From contig CAZHAX010000004.1 in NCBI GenBank assembly GCA_964530325.1, forward strand, positions 62,001 through 126,000: DNA of 64,000 nt, given 5' to 3'. Below are positions 16,746 to 25,924 of the stretch, piece by piece. Position numbers and translations under genes: made by a program. Positions within the stretch are counted from its first letter, which is position 1; every line of letters begins with the position of its first letter. The stretch comes from CAZHAX01 sp964530325 (GTDB lineage: Bacteria > Chloroflexota > Anaerolineae > B4-G1). The notes beneath the pieces are model-generated. The model saw only the letters and a program-made list of their open reading frames with translations, was not told the DNA's origin and did no database searches.

Positions 16746-17534
16746 TCAACCTTCGCCGCCGATGACCAGGTTGCGCAGGACGCCGACGCCCTCAACTTCA
16801 ACCTCAACTACGTCGCCCGGCGTAAGGGGCCCCACGCCGGCCGGGGTGCCGGTCATCAGAACATCGCCCGGCTCCAGCGTCATGAAGGAACTGGCGAAGG
16901 CGATCAGCTCGGCAGCCGAGAAGACCATGCTGCTCGTCCGGCCTCTCTGGCGGACCTCGCCGTTCACCCGGCAGACCACCGTCACGTCCCTGACGTACTC
17001 CTGGCTGATCCCCGTCACCAGCACGGGCCCCAAGGGGCAGAACGTATCGAACCCCTTCGCCCGCGTCCACTGCTCATCCCGCCGCTGCAGATCTCGCGCG
17101 GTGACGTCGTTGCCGCAGGTCACGCCCAGAGCACAGTTCCAGGCCTCATCGACACGAAGATTCCGGCAGCGCTTCCCGATCACCAGCGCCAGCTCAGCCT
17201 CGTGGTCGACCCGCTGCGACTGGCGGGGCAGCACAATCGTCTCCCCATGTGGCAACAGGCTGCTCGGTGGCTTGAGGAACAGAAGCGGCTCGGCCGGTAC
17301 TTCCGAATCCAGCTCCGCCGCGTGGGCCTGGTAGTTGCGCCCGATGCAGACGATCTTCGTAGGCTTGGCGGGCACCAGCAGCTCCACGCTGTCCAGGGGT
17401 CCCGCCTCGGCCCGCGGCTCCCAGCAGCCGTAGGGACCACCTTCGATTACTTGGACGGAGCCACCATCGAGGACCCCCCAGACCTCCCGCCCCTCGAACA
17501 CCAGCCTCACGAACCGGACCGGCTCCTGGCTCAT
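16746..17534 (-). CDS. Fumarylacetoacetase-family hydrolase/isomerase
   Basis: The 262-residue protein has the FAH-family core: KIVCIGRNYQAHAAEL, FLKPPSSL, the metal-binding acidic cluster in VDHEAELALVIGK, GNDVTARDLQ, KGFDTFCPLGP and DVLMTGTPAGVGP. Family members include ureidoglycolate lyase-like, acylpyruvase and 2-hydroxyhepta-diene-dioate isomerase enzymes, so the name should stay generic. The start codon directly follows the upstream stop (TAG then ATG), showing co-transcription at the end of the long threonine T-box gene run. Its relation to threonine or purine metabolism is not evident; an oxaloacetate or acylpyruvate-related housekeeping role is possible. Confidence 0.9.
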   Translation of the reverse strand: MSQEPVRFVRLVFEGREVWGVLDGGSVQVIEGGPYGCWEPRAEAGPLDSVELLVPAKPTKIVCIGRNYQAHAAELDSEVPAEPLLFLKPPSSLLPHGETIVLPRQSQRVDHEAELALVIGKRCRNLRVDEAWNCALGVTCGNDVTARDLQRRDEQWTRAKGFDTFCPLGPVLVTGISQEYVRDVTVVCRVNGEVRQRGRTSSMVFSAAELIAFASSFMTLEPGDVLMTGTPAGVGPLTPGDVVEVEVEGVGVLRNLVIGGEG

Positions 17535-18002
17535 CTACTCCGCCTCGACGTAGTCCCGTTCGTATTGCTCGCGGCGCCGGAGCAGATCCTTCCAGATCGG
17601 CTCGGGCACGCACGCCTTGACCGCTGCATAGACGTCGGCAGCGCCTGCTTCGTCCTCTATCCTGCTGGGAATCGCGTATTCCTCTCCCCCGGCGGTACAG
17701 CGCAGCCACTCCAGACTCCCGCCGACACTCCCATCTCTGACCTCGACCCAGTCGGCGCTGAAGATGCCCCGCTCCACCATCAGCTGGTACAGCCCCTCCA
17801 GCGCCGCCTCCGCCAGCACGAACGACTCCGTCCACACCGGCGTATCGCCACCGGAGTAGTCCGGCCGGAACACCACCTGGCCCTCAGTCCCCGGGCCAAT
17901 GAGGATAGTGTACTCGTAGTGGAACGGCGGCGGCATGCTTCCGGCGACCCATTCGTAGCGCACCTGGAAGTCATCCTGGCGCGTCTCTTCTGGTTCCGTC
18001 AT
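17535..18002 (-). CDS. Uncharacterised 155-residue protein
   Basis: No family is recognised. The protein is acidic and soluble with no signal peptide or membrane helix. Visible segments are FQVRYEWVAGSMPPPFHYEY, GPGTEGQVVFRPDY and a C-terminal charged helix EPIWKDLLRRREQYERDYVE. It lies between the aspartate aminotransferase and the FAH-family gene, 33 bases after the former and immediately before the latter, so it is part of the same operon. Coding status is supported by tight packing and strand continuity. Confidence 0.72.
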   Translation of the reverse strand: MTEPEETRQDDFQVRYEWVAGSMPPPFHYEYTILIGPGTEGQVVFRPDYSGGDTPVWTESFVLAEAALEGLYQLMVERGIFSADWVEVRDGSVGGSLEWLRCTAGGEEYAIPSRIEDEAGAADVYAAVKACVPEPIWKDLLRRREQYERDYVEAE

Positions 18003-18035
18003 CCCTCACCGCCTACGCCGCCCGGTCGCCTGGTA

Positions 18036-19235
18036 CTACTCGCCATCCCCCAGTACTGCGGCGACCGCATCGCAGACAGAATCGATGTTCGCCCGATTCA
18101 GCCCGGCGATGTTGACACGGCCCGAATCGAGCATGTAGATTGAGTACTCGGAGCGCAGCCTGCGAACCTGCTCCTTTGTCAGCCCAGTGTAGGAAAAGAC
18201 ACCCCGCTGACGTCTGATGTACGAGAAGTCGCGGCCGGTCCTCGCCTCAAGACCGCCCGCAAAGCCATCCCGCACCTCGTTGATCCGCGCGCACATGGCT
18301 TTGACCTCTTGCTCCCACTCAGCACGCAGGTTGGGATCGCCCAGCACCGTGCTGGCGATGGCAGCACCGTGTCCTGGGGGGTTCGAGTAGTTGGCCCTTA
18401 TGCACTTCTTGACGTGGGTGAGGCAGACTCGAGCAGCCTCCTTCGATCGAGCCACGATCGTCAGCGCGCCGACCCTCTCCCTGTAGAGACCGAAGTTCTT
18501 GGAGAGAGAATTCGCGATCATCAACTCCTGCCCCGGGCGGCTGAGTGCCAGCACACCGAGCGTATCCTCGCGCAGCCCATCGCCCAGGCCCTGATAGGCT
18601 AGGTCGACGAAGGGCAGCAGTTCCCGCTCGGCAATCACGTCCGCGATCTGCTCCCACTGCTCCAGCGTAGGATCTACGCCCGTCGGGTTGTGGCAGCAGC
18701 CGTGGAGCAGGACGACATCGCCTGCCGGCACGCGTTTGAACGCCTCTATCATCGCCTCGAACGCCAGGCCGCGACTCGCCTCGTCGTAGTACGGATACGT
18801 GGCGACCTTCAGCCCGGCGGCAGCGAACACACTTGGATGGTTTGGCCAGGTCGGATCACTCATCCACACCGTCGACTGCGCGTGGATCCGCTTGACGAAC
18901 TCCCCGCCCACGCGGAGCGCTGCGGTGCCCCCCGGTGTGTGGGCGGTGACCGCACGCCCGCTGGCAACGACCTCGTGGTCCAAGCCGTACATCATCTCCT
19001 GCATCGCAGCCGTGTACTCGTCGGCACCCTCAATCTTCAGATAGGCCTTGGTCGCCTCATCCTCGAGCAGCTGCGCCTCGGCGAGCTTGACGGTGCGAAA
19101 CACGGGCGTGAAGCCCTCATCATCCTGGTAGACCCCCACCGTCAGGTTGACCTTACCCGCGTTTGTGTCCGCCCGATAGCTCTCCTTCAGGTCCAGGATG
19201 GGGTCAGGGGGTGCGGCCTCTAGTCCTTCGAACAT
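18036..19235 (-). CDS. Aspartate/aromatic aminotransferase, class I-alpha (AspC/TyrB type)
   Basis: The 399-residue protein aligns with enterobacterial and mitochondrial-type aspartate aminotransferases. It shows FEGLEAAPPDPILDL at the start, HGCCHNPTGVDPT, PFVDLAYQGLGDG, the PLP lysine in NSLSKNFGLYRERVGAL and a C-terminal arginine in LDSGRVNIAGLN. It should interconvert aspartate or aromatic amino acids with their oxo acids. Placement in the threonine T-box operon suggests that it supplies aspartate to the lysC-asd-hom pathway. It begins 41 bases after the GMP synthase gene. Confidence 0.92.
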   Translation of the reverse strand: MFEGLEAAPPDPILDLKESYRADTNAGKVNLTVGVYQDDEGFTPVFRTVKLAEAQLLEDEATKAYLKIEGADEYTAAMQEMMYGLDHEVVASGRAVTAHTPGGTAALRVGGEFVKRIHAQSTVWMSDPTWPNHPSVFAAAGLKVATYPYYDEASRGLAFEAMIEAFKRVPAGDVVLLHGCCHNPTGVDPTLEQWEQIADVIAERELLPFVDLAYQGLGDGLREDTLGVLALSRPGQELMIANSLSKNFGLYRERVGALTIVARSKEAARVCLTHVKKCIRANYSNPPGHGAAIASTVLGDPNLRAEWEQEVKAMCARINEVRDGFAGGLEARTGRDFSYIRRQRGVFSYTGLTKEQVRRLRSEYSIYMLDSGRVNIAGLNRANIDSVCDAVAAVLGDGE

Positions 19236-19276
19236 GCTTCTCCTCTCGCTGTGGCAGCAATCGGTTCACCCACCGG

Positions 19277-20242
19277 TCAGATGGCCTCGATCGTCGACGG
19301 GGGCTTCTTGGTGATGTTGAACGTAACACTTACGACCCCCGGTACTTCAGACGTGATCCGCCCCGCAAGCCGCTCGAGAACGACGAACGGCACTTGCGTA
19401 GGCGATGCGACTCTGGCGTCCTGGGAATCCCAGCACCGGACCTCGATCTGGAATCCGAAGTCGCGCTTCCCGTCGCGCATACCAGTTACTCTATCATGGT
19501 GCAGGATGGCCAGGTACTGAAAGGCCCCGGTGTAGAGCAGCTCCTGCTCCACAATGGCGGTCGCCTCCCGCACAACGTCCACCCGCTCCGGCGTGACCTC
19601 CCCAATCACGCGGGCGGCTAGCGCCGGACCGGGAAAGGGCATCCGGTTGTACACCTCGTCCGGCAGACCCAGGGCCTGGGCCACAATCCGCACGGCAGGC
19701 TTGCGCAGCTGCAGCAAGGGCTCCAGCACGTGGTAGCCGTATTCCTCCTCCGTGTCGATGCCGAGCTGCGTCAGGATGTTGTGCTGCCGTTTGATCCCGT
19801 CGACCGTCTCCTCCACGTCTGTGAGAATGGTGCCGTGGAGCAGATGCTTGGCCCCGCTTTCCTTGACGAGGTCGCCAAACACAGTGGCGTAGAACGTCTG
19901 CGTGATCGCCTCACGCTTGTCCTCGGGGTCGGTCAGGCCCTCGAGGGCGGCGAAGAACTCCTTGCGCGCATCGACAAGCTTGACCTCCACTCCAAGGCGC
20001 TTGAACAAGGCGCCAACGCGTTCCGGCTCCCCCTTGCGCATGATGCCATTGTCGACAAAGACGGTGACGAGCCGCTCGCCCAGCGCCTTGTGGCCGAGCA
20101 TGGTCACCGCAGAGGAATCTACGCCGCCGGAGAGAGCGTTGATGGCCAGCCCGTCACCGACGGCCTCCGATATCGCCGCCACCTGCTGCTCAATGAACTG
20201 CCCGGGCTCAAGTGCTTCAACCGTGATCTCGTCAATGCTCAT
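19277..20242 (-). CDS. guaA: GMP synthase ATP-pyrophosphatase subunit (GuaA without glutaminase domain)
   Basis: The 321-residue protein contains only the ATP-PPase and dimerisation parts of GMP synthase. The PP-loop is ALSGGVDSSA near residue 38, FVDNGIMRKGE follows, then the FPGPALAARVIGEVTPER segment, and the C-terminus is NITKKPPSTIE. It should amidate XMP to GMP with ATP. The N-terminal class I glutamine amidotransferase domain is absent, as in archaeal two-subunit enzymes (GuaAa + GuaAb), and no partner is in the window, so it either uses free ammonia or has a distant partner. The ATG at 20240-20242 was chosen. It sits 16 bases after the ApgM-family gene. Confidence 0.92.
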   Translation of the reverse strand: MSIDEITVEALEPGQFIEQQVAAISEAVGDGLAINALSGGVDSSAVTMLGHKALGERLVTVFVDNGIMRKGEPERVGALFKRLGVEVKLVDARKEFFAALEGLTDPEDKREAITQTFYATVFGDLVKESGAKHLLHGTILTDVEETVDGIKRQHNILTQLGIDTEEEYGYHVLEPLLQLRKPAVRIVAQALGLPDEVYNRMPFPGPALAARVIGEVTPERVDVVREATAIVEQELLYTGAFQYLAILHHDRVTGMRDGKRDFGFQIEVRCWDSQDARVASPTQVPFVVLERLAGRITSEVPGVVSVTFNITKKPPSTIEAI

Positions 20243-20258
20243 CCGCTCGATTCTCCTC

Positions 20259-21482
20259 TCACTTCCCCAGTACGGTCTCAATGAACTGACTACCTTCCAG
20301 CATCCCCAGCGCCCCACCCTTCACCGACTCCTCGTCGAACCGATCGACCTGGTCCGGCTCGAAGCGGGGCGACCAGACGGCGACCGGAACCGGATCGCGC
20401 GTATGCTTGCCATGAGCGATAGGCGTGGGATGGTCGGGCAGCACAGCAACCACCGCCTCAATACCCTCCGCCTCGATCCCGTGCAGCACGCGCTTGATGA
20501 GCCGCCCGTCCAGATCCTCAATGCAGCGGATCTTCAGCTCCAGGTCCTGTTCGTGCCCGGCCTCGTCCGCCGCCTCGACGTGCACGCAGACGAAGTCGCG
20601 CGTCCTGAGCGCCTCCAGGCAGGCATCCGCCTTCCCCTCGTAGTTCGTGTCGTACAGACCGGTGGCACCCTCCACTTCGATCACGTCGAGGCCGGCGTAG
20701 ATCCCCAGACCCTTGATCAGGTCAACAGCCGTGATCACGGCACCGCTGATCCCAAAGCGCTCCTGGAAGGTCTTCATCACCGGCCTCACACCCGGCGACC
20801 ACGGCCACACCGAGTTCGCAGCCTGCTGGCCTGCCGCAACGCGCTTCTCGTTCACCGCATGACGGCCCAGGAAGGGCTGGGACTCGACGATCAGATGGTT
20901 GAGCAGATCGGCGGTCCCCTGAGCCTCCGGAACGAGCGGCTGCACGAGCAGATCCTGTACACGCTCTCCCACGTGATCGTGGGGCGGAGCACAATCAACA
21001 CGGGGATCCCCTCTCGGCACAACCAGAAGGTGGCGATAGCTGAGTCCGGGGACAAGCCTGATGGGAAGCTCGCCGAAATGCTCGCTGAGCGCGGCTATCA
21101 GTTCGTGGGCCTCGTCGTTCGATATGTGGCCGGCGGAGTGGCTGCGGATCCGCTCGTCCTCCACGCAGATCAGGTTGATGCGAGAAGCCAGGTCATCAGG
21201 GGCCAGTTCCACACCCAGGCTGGCTGCCTCCAGAACGCCGCGGCCACGGAAGGCAGTCCGCGGGTCGTAGCCCAGCACAGAGAGGTTAGCGACGGCGGAG
21301 CCGGTGGGCAGGTCCTCTTCGATAGTCCGAAACAGACCGGTCCTCCCATTCCGCGCAATCAAGTCCATGGCCGGTGTATGGGCCACCATCAGCGGAGTAC
21401 GCCCGTCCAGCTCAGGCACGGCGTAATCCGCCATCCCATCCCCGATGATCACTATTGCCTTGGTCCTGGATCCGTCGCCCAC
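20259..21482 (-). CDS. ApgM-family phosphotransferase, candidate alternative homoserine kinase
   Basis: The 407-residue protein is an archaeal-type cofactor-independent phosphoglycerate mutase of the alkaline-phosphatase superfamily. It has the metal site IIGDGMADYAVPELDG at residues 12-27, the nucleophilic Ser in PTGSAVANLSVLGYDP, EAADEAGHEQD, and the C-terminal PDHPTPIAHGKHTRDPVP. It could act in glycolysis. However, it lies between thrC and the rest of a hom-lysC-asd-thrC operon that has no thrB. ApgM-like proteins beside threonine genes (for example in Bacteroides) have been predicted to be functional analogues of homoserine kinase. The second reading is favoured by context but is inference. 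It starts 6 bases after the IMP cyclohydrolase gene. Confidence 0.85.
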   Translation of the reverse strand: MGDGSRTKAIVIIGDGMADYAVPELDGRTPLMVAHTPAMDLIARNGRTGLFRTIEEDLPTGSAVANLSVLGYDPRTAFRGRGVLEAASLGVELAPDDLASRINLICVEDERIRSHSAGHISNDEAHELIAALSEHFGELPIRLVPGLSYRHLLVVPRGDPRVDCAPPHDHVGERVQDLLVQPLVPEAQGTADLLNHLIVESQPFLGRHAVNEKRVAAGQQAANSVWPWSPGVRPVMKTFQERFGISGAVITAVDLIKGLGIYAGLDVIEVEGATGLYDTNYEGKADACLEALRTRDFVCVHVEAADEAGHEQDLELKIRCIEDLDGRLIKRVLHGIEAEGIEAVVAVLPDHPTPIAHGKHTRDPVPVAVWSPRFEPDQVDRFDEESVKGGALGMLEGSQFIETVLGK

Positions 21483-21488
21483 GCCCTT

Positions 21489-22211
21489 CTACTCCTCGAA
21501 TCGATTCTGTACGACGATCTTGCCTGGTCCGCCACCATCAGGGATCGTCTTGACTGCAAGCGAAACCCGGTTGTCCGCGTTCAGACCATCCCAGTAGGCT
21601 GCCAGCACCTCCTCCGGCTTTCCTACACACGGCACGAGCAGCGGGTCGCCGCTGAAGCTGGGTAGCGGCTTGCCGTCGCCGTCGTAGGTGGTGATGCAGT
21701 ACCCAAGCCCAGGGGGCGGGGCAGCAGGGCGGAAGGTGAACCGATCAGTCAGCCCCGGGTCCGCCTTGTTCGCCTTCAGTAGGTTCAGCGTCGCCTTCCC
21801 CAGCTTCGCCCGCAGATCGACCATGCCGCTGATGCGCGGCGTGTAGTTCGGCTCGTCCGGCTCCCGCTCGCGCGTCGCCAGGGCGTCGTCAAACGTGCCC
21901 CCGGACTGCAGCGTCTCGTACAGCGTTCGCGTCTGGTCGCCGTTCGAGACCAGGTATAGGCCGGGCAGCTCCAGCATCGCCTCGTATATGATCAGGCTCG
22001 GATCGACGACTAGACTCTCGTCCACAGGCTCAGTGCGCAGCACCGATCCTTCGGCGACGAAGCGCCGGTTCTGGCTGTGCACACTGCGGCCCATGATCCA
22101 GTAGATCTCCAGCCACGCCTGATCGATACTGGAGCGGGCAATGACCAGGCCCCGCCCCGGGTACGTGTTGCCTCGAATGTGCCGCTCGAAGTTCTGCTCT
22201 GCAGCCTGCAT
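21489..22211 (-). CDS. PurO-type IMP cyclohydrolase
   Basis: The 240-residue protein matches the PurO/IMP_cyclohyd family. It shows NTYPGRGLVIARSS near residue 15, YWIMGRSVHSQNRRF, DPSLIIYEAMLELPG, SNGDQTRTLYETL, REREPDEPNYTPRISGMV and RFTFRPAAPPPGLGYCITTY. It should close the ring of FAICAR to give IMP, the last step of purine synthesis. This is the step missing from the stand-alone AICAR formyltransferase at 3450-4625, so the two together replace bifunctional PurH. An ATG at 22209-22211 with AGGGAGGG upstream gives the usual short N-terminus; an in-frame GTG at 22257-22259 overlapping the thrC stop is an alternative. Confidence 0.85.
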   Translation of the reverse strand: MQAAEQNFERHIRGNTYPGRGLVIARSSIDQAWLEIYWIMGRSVHSQNRRFVAEGSVLRTEPVDESLVVDPSLIIYEAMLELPGLYLVSNGDQTRTLYETLQSGGTFDDALATREREPDEPNYTPRISGMVDLRAKLGKATLNLLKANKADPGLTDRFTFRPAAPPPGLGYCITTYDGDGKPLPSFSGDPLLVPCVGKPEEVLAAYWDGLNADNRVSLAVKTIPDGGGPGKIVVQNRFEE

Positions 22212-22255
22212 GGTGTAGTGTCCCTCCCTGGTTGTCGACCCGGCCTCTGCACCCT

Positions 22256-23584
<1,329 letters not shown>

Positions 23585-23607
23585 GTCTTACCCCTCCCGA
23601 TCCCTCA

Positions 23608-24006
23608 TCAGGCCTCGTCGCCGGCCTGGCTTCGCCTGCTTCTCCCCGACCGTTTCTGTAGATGATACTCAAGGGCCTTGATAGCAAAACGGCTCGAGAC
23701 CGTTGCCGGTCCGCCTCCCATCTCGATCGCCACTTCAATCCCCTCCAGCACCTGCTGCTCGGAAGCACCTGCTCGCAGCGCCTGGCCGACATGCCACTCC
23801 ATGCACGACTCACAGTCGAGGACGACAGAGATGCCGAGCGCGATCAGCTCTTTCGCTCTCTTGTCAAGGGCTCCATCGGAGTAGGCGGCCCGCTCCAGCT
23901 CCAGGAACGCCTCGTAGACCCTGGAGCCCCGCGCGACGAGGCTTTGGTGCGCGTGCTGCCGGTCCTCGATGATCCGCTCCAGCGCGGCGCTGTCCCCTTC
24001 GTCCAT
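23608..24006 (-). CDS. AhpD-like/carboxymuconolactone decarboxylase-family protein
   Basis: The 132-residue protein has the AhpD-type redox motif CESCMEWHVGQAL near residue 72 (CxxC with the downstream His) and the family's ELIALGISVVLDC and GIEVAIEMGGGPATV segments. Small members act as alkylhydroperoxidases or thiol-disulfide proteins. No partner reductase is present. It sits between the methyltransferase and thrC in the threonine T-box operon; the reason for that position is unclear. Confidence 0.87.
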   Translation of the reverse strand: MDEGDSAALERIIEDRQHAHQSLVARGSRVYEAFLELERAAYSDGALDKRAKELIALGISVVLDCESCMEWHVGQALRAGASEQQVLEGIEVAIEMGGGPATVSSRFAIKALEYHLQKRSGRSRRSQAGDEA

Positions 24007-24055
24007 CAGCTTCCTTCCCAGGTTAGTCTACGAGCCCCCGTCCGGCCGGCGCAGC

Positions 24056-24763
24056 TCAAGCCATCGGCTTCGCGCATATGTAGAGCCCACGACCGCTGAT
24101 ACCCTCCTCATCGTACGCCACCTTCAACCCCGCGTCAGCCAGCGCGCCCTCCATCTCCTCTCTCTCGAACAGACCGAGCTCATGCCGCTCTACTGTATGC
24201 TCCACGCCCTGCGGTGTGCCGATCAGGTAGTGGAAATCGAAATAGGACAGCCTTCCGGCGACGCAGCTGACGTTCATGCGAACCAGCTTCAGCTCCGGCT
24301 CCTCCACGGTCAGCAGGTGTACAACCCCGGTACTCCAGGAATCCGGCGTGAACCACGGCTCCACAACGAGCAGCCCTCCACGCTTGACATGTCGGGCCAT
24401 GCAGCGTGCTGCCTTCTGCAGTCGCTCCAGAGTGCGCACGTAGCCGATCGAGCTGAAGAGGCAGGTGACGACGTCGAACTCGATTCCCAGGTCGAAAGCG
24501 GTCATGTCCGCCTGATGCAAACGAACACCCGGGTTCCGTTCTCGCGCCAGTTCGAGCAATTCAGATGAGATGTCCAGGCCCTCCACGTCGAAACCCGCTC
24601 TGAGATACTCCAGATGGCGACCACTCCCGCAAGCCACGTCGAGCAGGCGGTTGCCGGCGGACTGGATACGGCCTTCGACCAGAGGCAGAAGGCGCCCCAC
24701 CTCCGCCGCGTAGTCCTTGGACGAGTAGAACCGGTCGTAGTAGCGAGCCGTCTCCGTGAACAT
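24056..24763 (-). CDS. Class I SAM-dependent methyltransferase
   Basis: The 235-residue protein has the Rossmann methyltransferase motifs: LLDVACGSGRHLEYL (motif I) near residue 40, VEGLDISSELLELAR (motif II) and FDVVTCLFSSIGYV, followed by KRGGLLVVEPWF. Its N-terminus (YYDRFYSSKDYAAEV) and C-terminus resemble sugar N,N-dimethyltransferases, but the substrate is unknown. It lies between asd and the AhpD-like gene in the T-box operon with gaps of 30 and 49 bases. Confidence 0.87.
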   Translation of the reverse strand: MFTETARYYDRFYSSKDYAAEVGRLLPLVEGRIQSAGNRLLDVACGSGRHLEYLRAGFDVEGLDISSELLELARERNPGVRLHQADMTAFDLGIEFDVVTCLFSSIGYVRTLERLQKAARCMARHVKRGGLLVVEPWFTPDSWSTGVVHLLTVEEPELKLVRMNVSCVAGRLSYFDFHYLIGTPQGVEHTVERHELGLFEREEMEGALADAGLKVAYDEEGISGRGLYICAKPMA

Positions 24764-24793
24764 CGCTGGGCTGCAGCTCCCACTGTCCCCCTG

Positions 24794-25879
24794 CTAGTCC
24801 AGATACCCTTTCGCCTTCAGTAGCTCGGCGGTGAGTATGCCGCCCCCGGCGGCACCGCGGACCGTGTTGTGCGAAAGGGCGGCGAAGCGATAGTCCAGCA
24901 CCGGGCAGTCTCGCAGACGCCCAGCTACGATGGCCATCCCGCCGCCGGCATCCCGGTCCTTGCGCGGCTGCGGCCTATCCTCCTCGTCTCTGTAGACAAT
25001 GAACGGCTTGGGCGCCGAAGGCAGCCCCAGCTGTTGCGGTTCGGGCGAGAATTCGCTCCAGATCTTGATGATATCGCCGGCTGAGGGCTTCTTCCCAGCG
25101 AACTTGACACTCACACAGGCCAGGTGCCCGTCGCTAACCGGGACGCGATTGCAGTGGGCCGATATCTTCAGTTCCTTGCTGTTCACGAAGGCTCCGCCCT
25201 TGATCGAGCCCAGTATCTTGAGCGGTTCGATCTCGCTCTTCTCCTCCTCGCCGGGGATATAGGGAACGACATTGTCGATCATGTCGATCGACGCCGGGCC
25301 CGGATAGCCGGCCCCCGACACAGCCTGCAGAGTAGTGACTATGATGCTCTCTACCGAGTGTCCCGCCGCCATCAGGGCAAAGACCAGCGGCAGATAGCTC
25401 TGCACGCTGCAGTTCGGCTTGACTGCGATCAGTCCCTTGCTCCACCCCCTCCGCTTCCTCTGGGCTGGAATGATCTCCAGGTGTTGCGGATTCACCTCCG
25501 GGATCATCACCGGAACGTCGTCCGTCCACCGGTGCGCCGAGTTGTTCGAGACGACGGCCAATCCGGCTGCGGCGTACTCCTTCTCCAGATCCCGGACAGC
25601 CTTTTTGTCCAGGCTGACAGCAGAGAAGACGAGACTGCAGCTCTCCTTCGCGGCCAGAACGTCACTCCCGTCGGCCACGACCAGACCGGCAACGCTGGCC
25701 GGGATGTCCTGGTCCATCACCCAGCGGCCGGCCACAGCCGCGCTGTACATCTTGCCCGCCGAGCGCGGCGACGCCGCCACGTGGACGACCTCAAACCAGG
25801 GGTGGTCCTTCAGCAGGCGCAGGAAGTTCTGGCCAACCATCCCCGTTGCGCCGATCACACCCACCCTCATTTTCTCCAT
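24794..25879 (-). CDS. asd: Aspartate-semialdehyde dehydrogenase
   Basis: The 361-residue protein starts with the NADP-binding GVIGATGMVGQNFLRLL. It has the catalytic Cys in VKPNCSVQSYLPL, HCNRVPVSDGHLACV for substrate binding and RPQPRKDRDAGGGMA near the C-terminus. The NCS context is that of the archaeal/fungal branch of Asd. It reduces aspartyl phosphate to aspartate semialdehyde, the branch point for threonine, methionine and lysine. It follows lysC in the T-box operon with a 45-base gap. The ATG at 25877-25879 was preferred over a GTG 15 bases upstream. Confidence 0.94.
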   Translation of the reverse strand: MEKMRVGVIGATGMVGQNFLRLLKDHPWFEVVHVAASPRSAGKMYSAAVAGRWVMDQDIPASVAGLVVADGSDVLAAKESCSLVFSAVSLDKKAVRDLEKEYAAAGLAVVSNNSAHRWTDDVPVMIPEVNPQHLEIIPAQRKRRGWSKGLIAVKPNCSVQSYLPLVFALMAAGHSVESIIVTTLQAVSGAGYPGPASIDMIDNVVPYIPGEEEKSEIEPLKILGSIKGGAFVNSKELKISAHCNRVPVSDGHLACVSVKFAGKKPSAGDIIKIWSEFSPEPQQLGLPSAPKPFIVYRDEEDRPQPRKDRDAGGGMAIVAGRLRDCPVLDYRFAALSHNTVRGAAGGGILTAELLKAKGYLD

Positions 25880-25924
25880 TTCCTCGCTCCTCACAAGTCG
25901 GGCCCCAGCCCAGCGAGCGCCATC

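Noticed and set aside
16737..18143. Long plus-strand open frame (468 codons) opposite the FAH-family and adjacent genes
   Set aside because: It runs antisense across several well-supported genes and shows no recognisable family; a GC-rich shadow.
19902..21665. Long plus-strand open frame (587 codons) opposite guaA and the ApgM-family gene
   Set aside because: Antisense to two genes with clear catalytic motifs, with His/Arg-rich low-complexity content and no domain.
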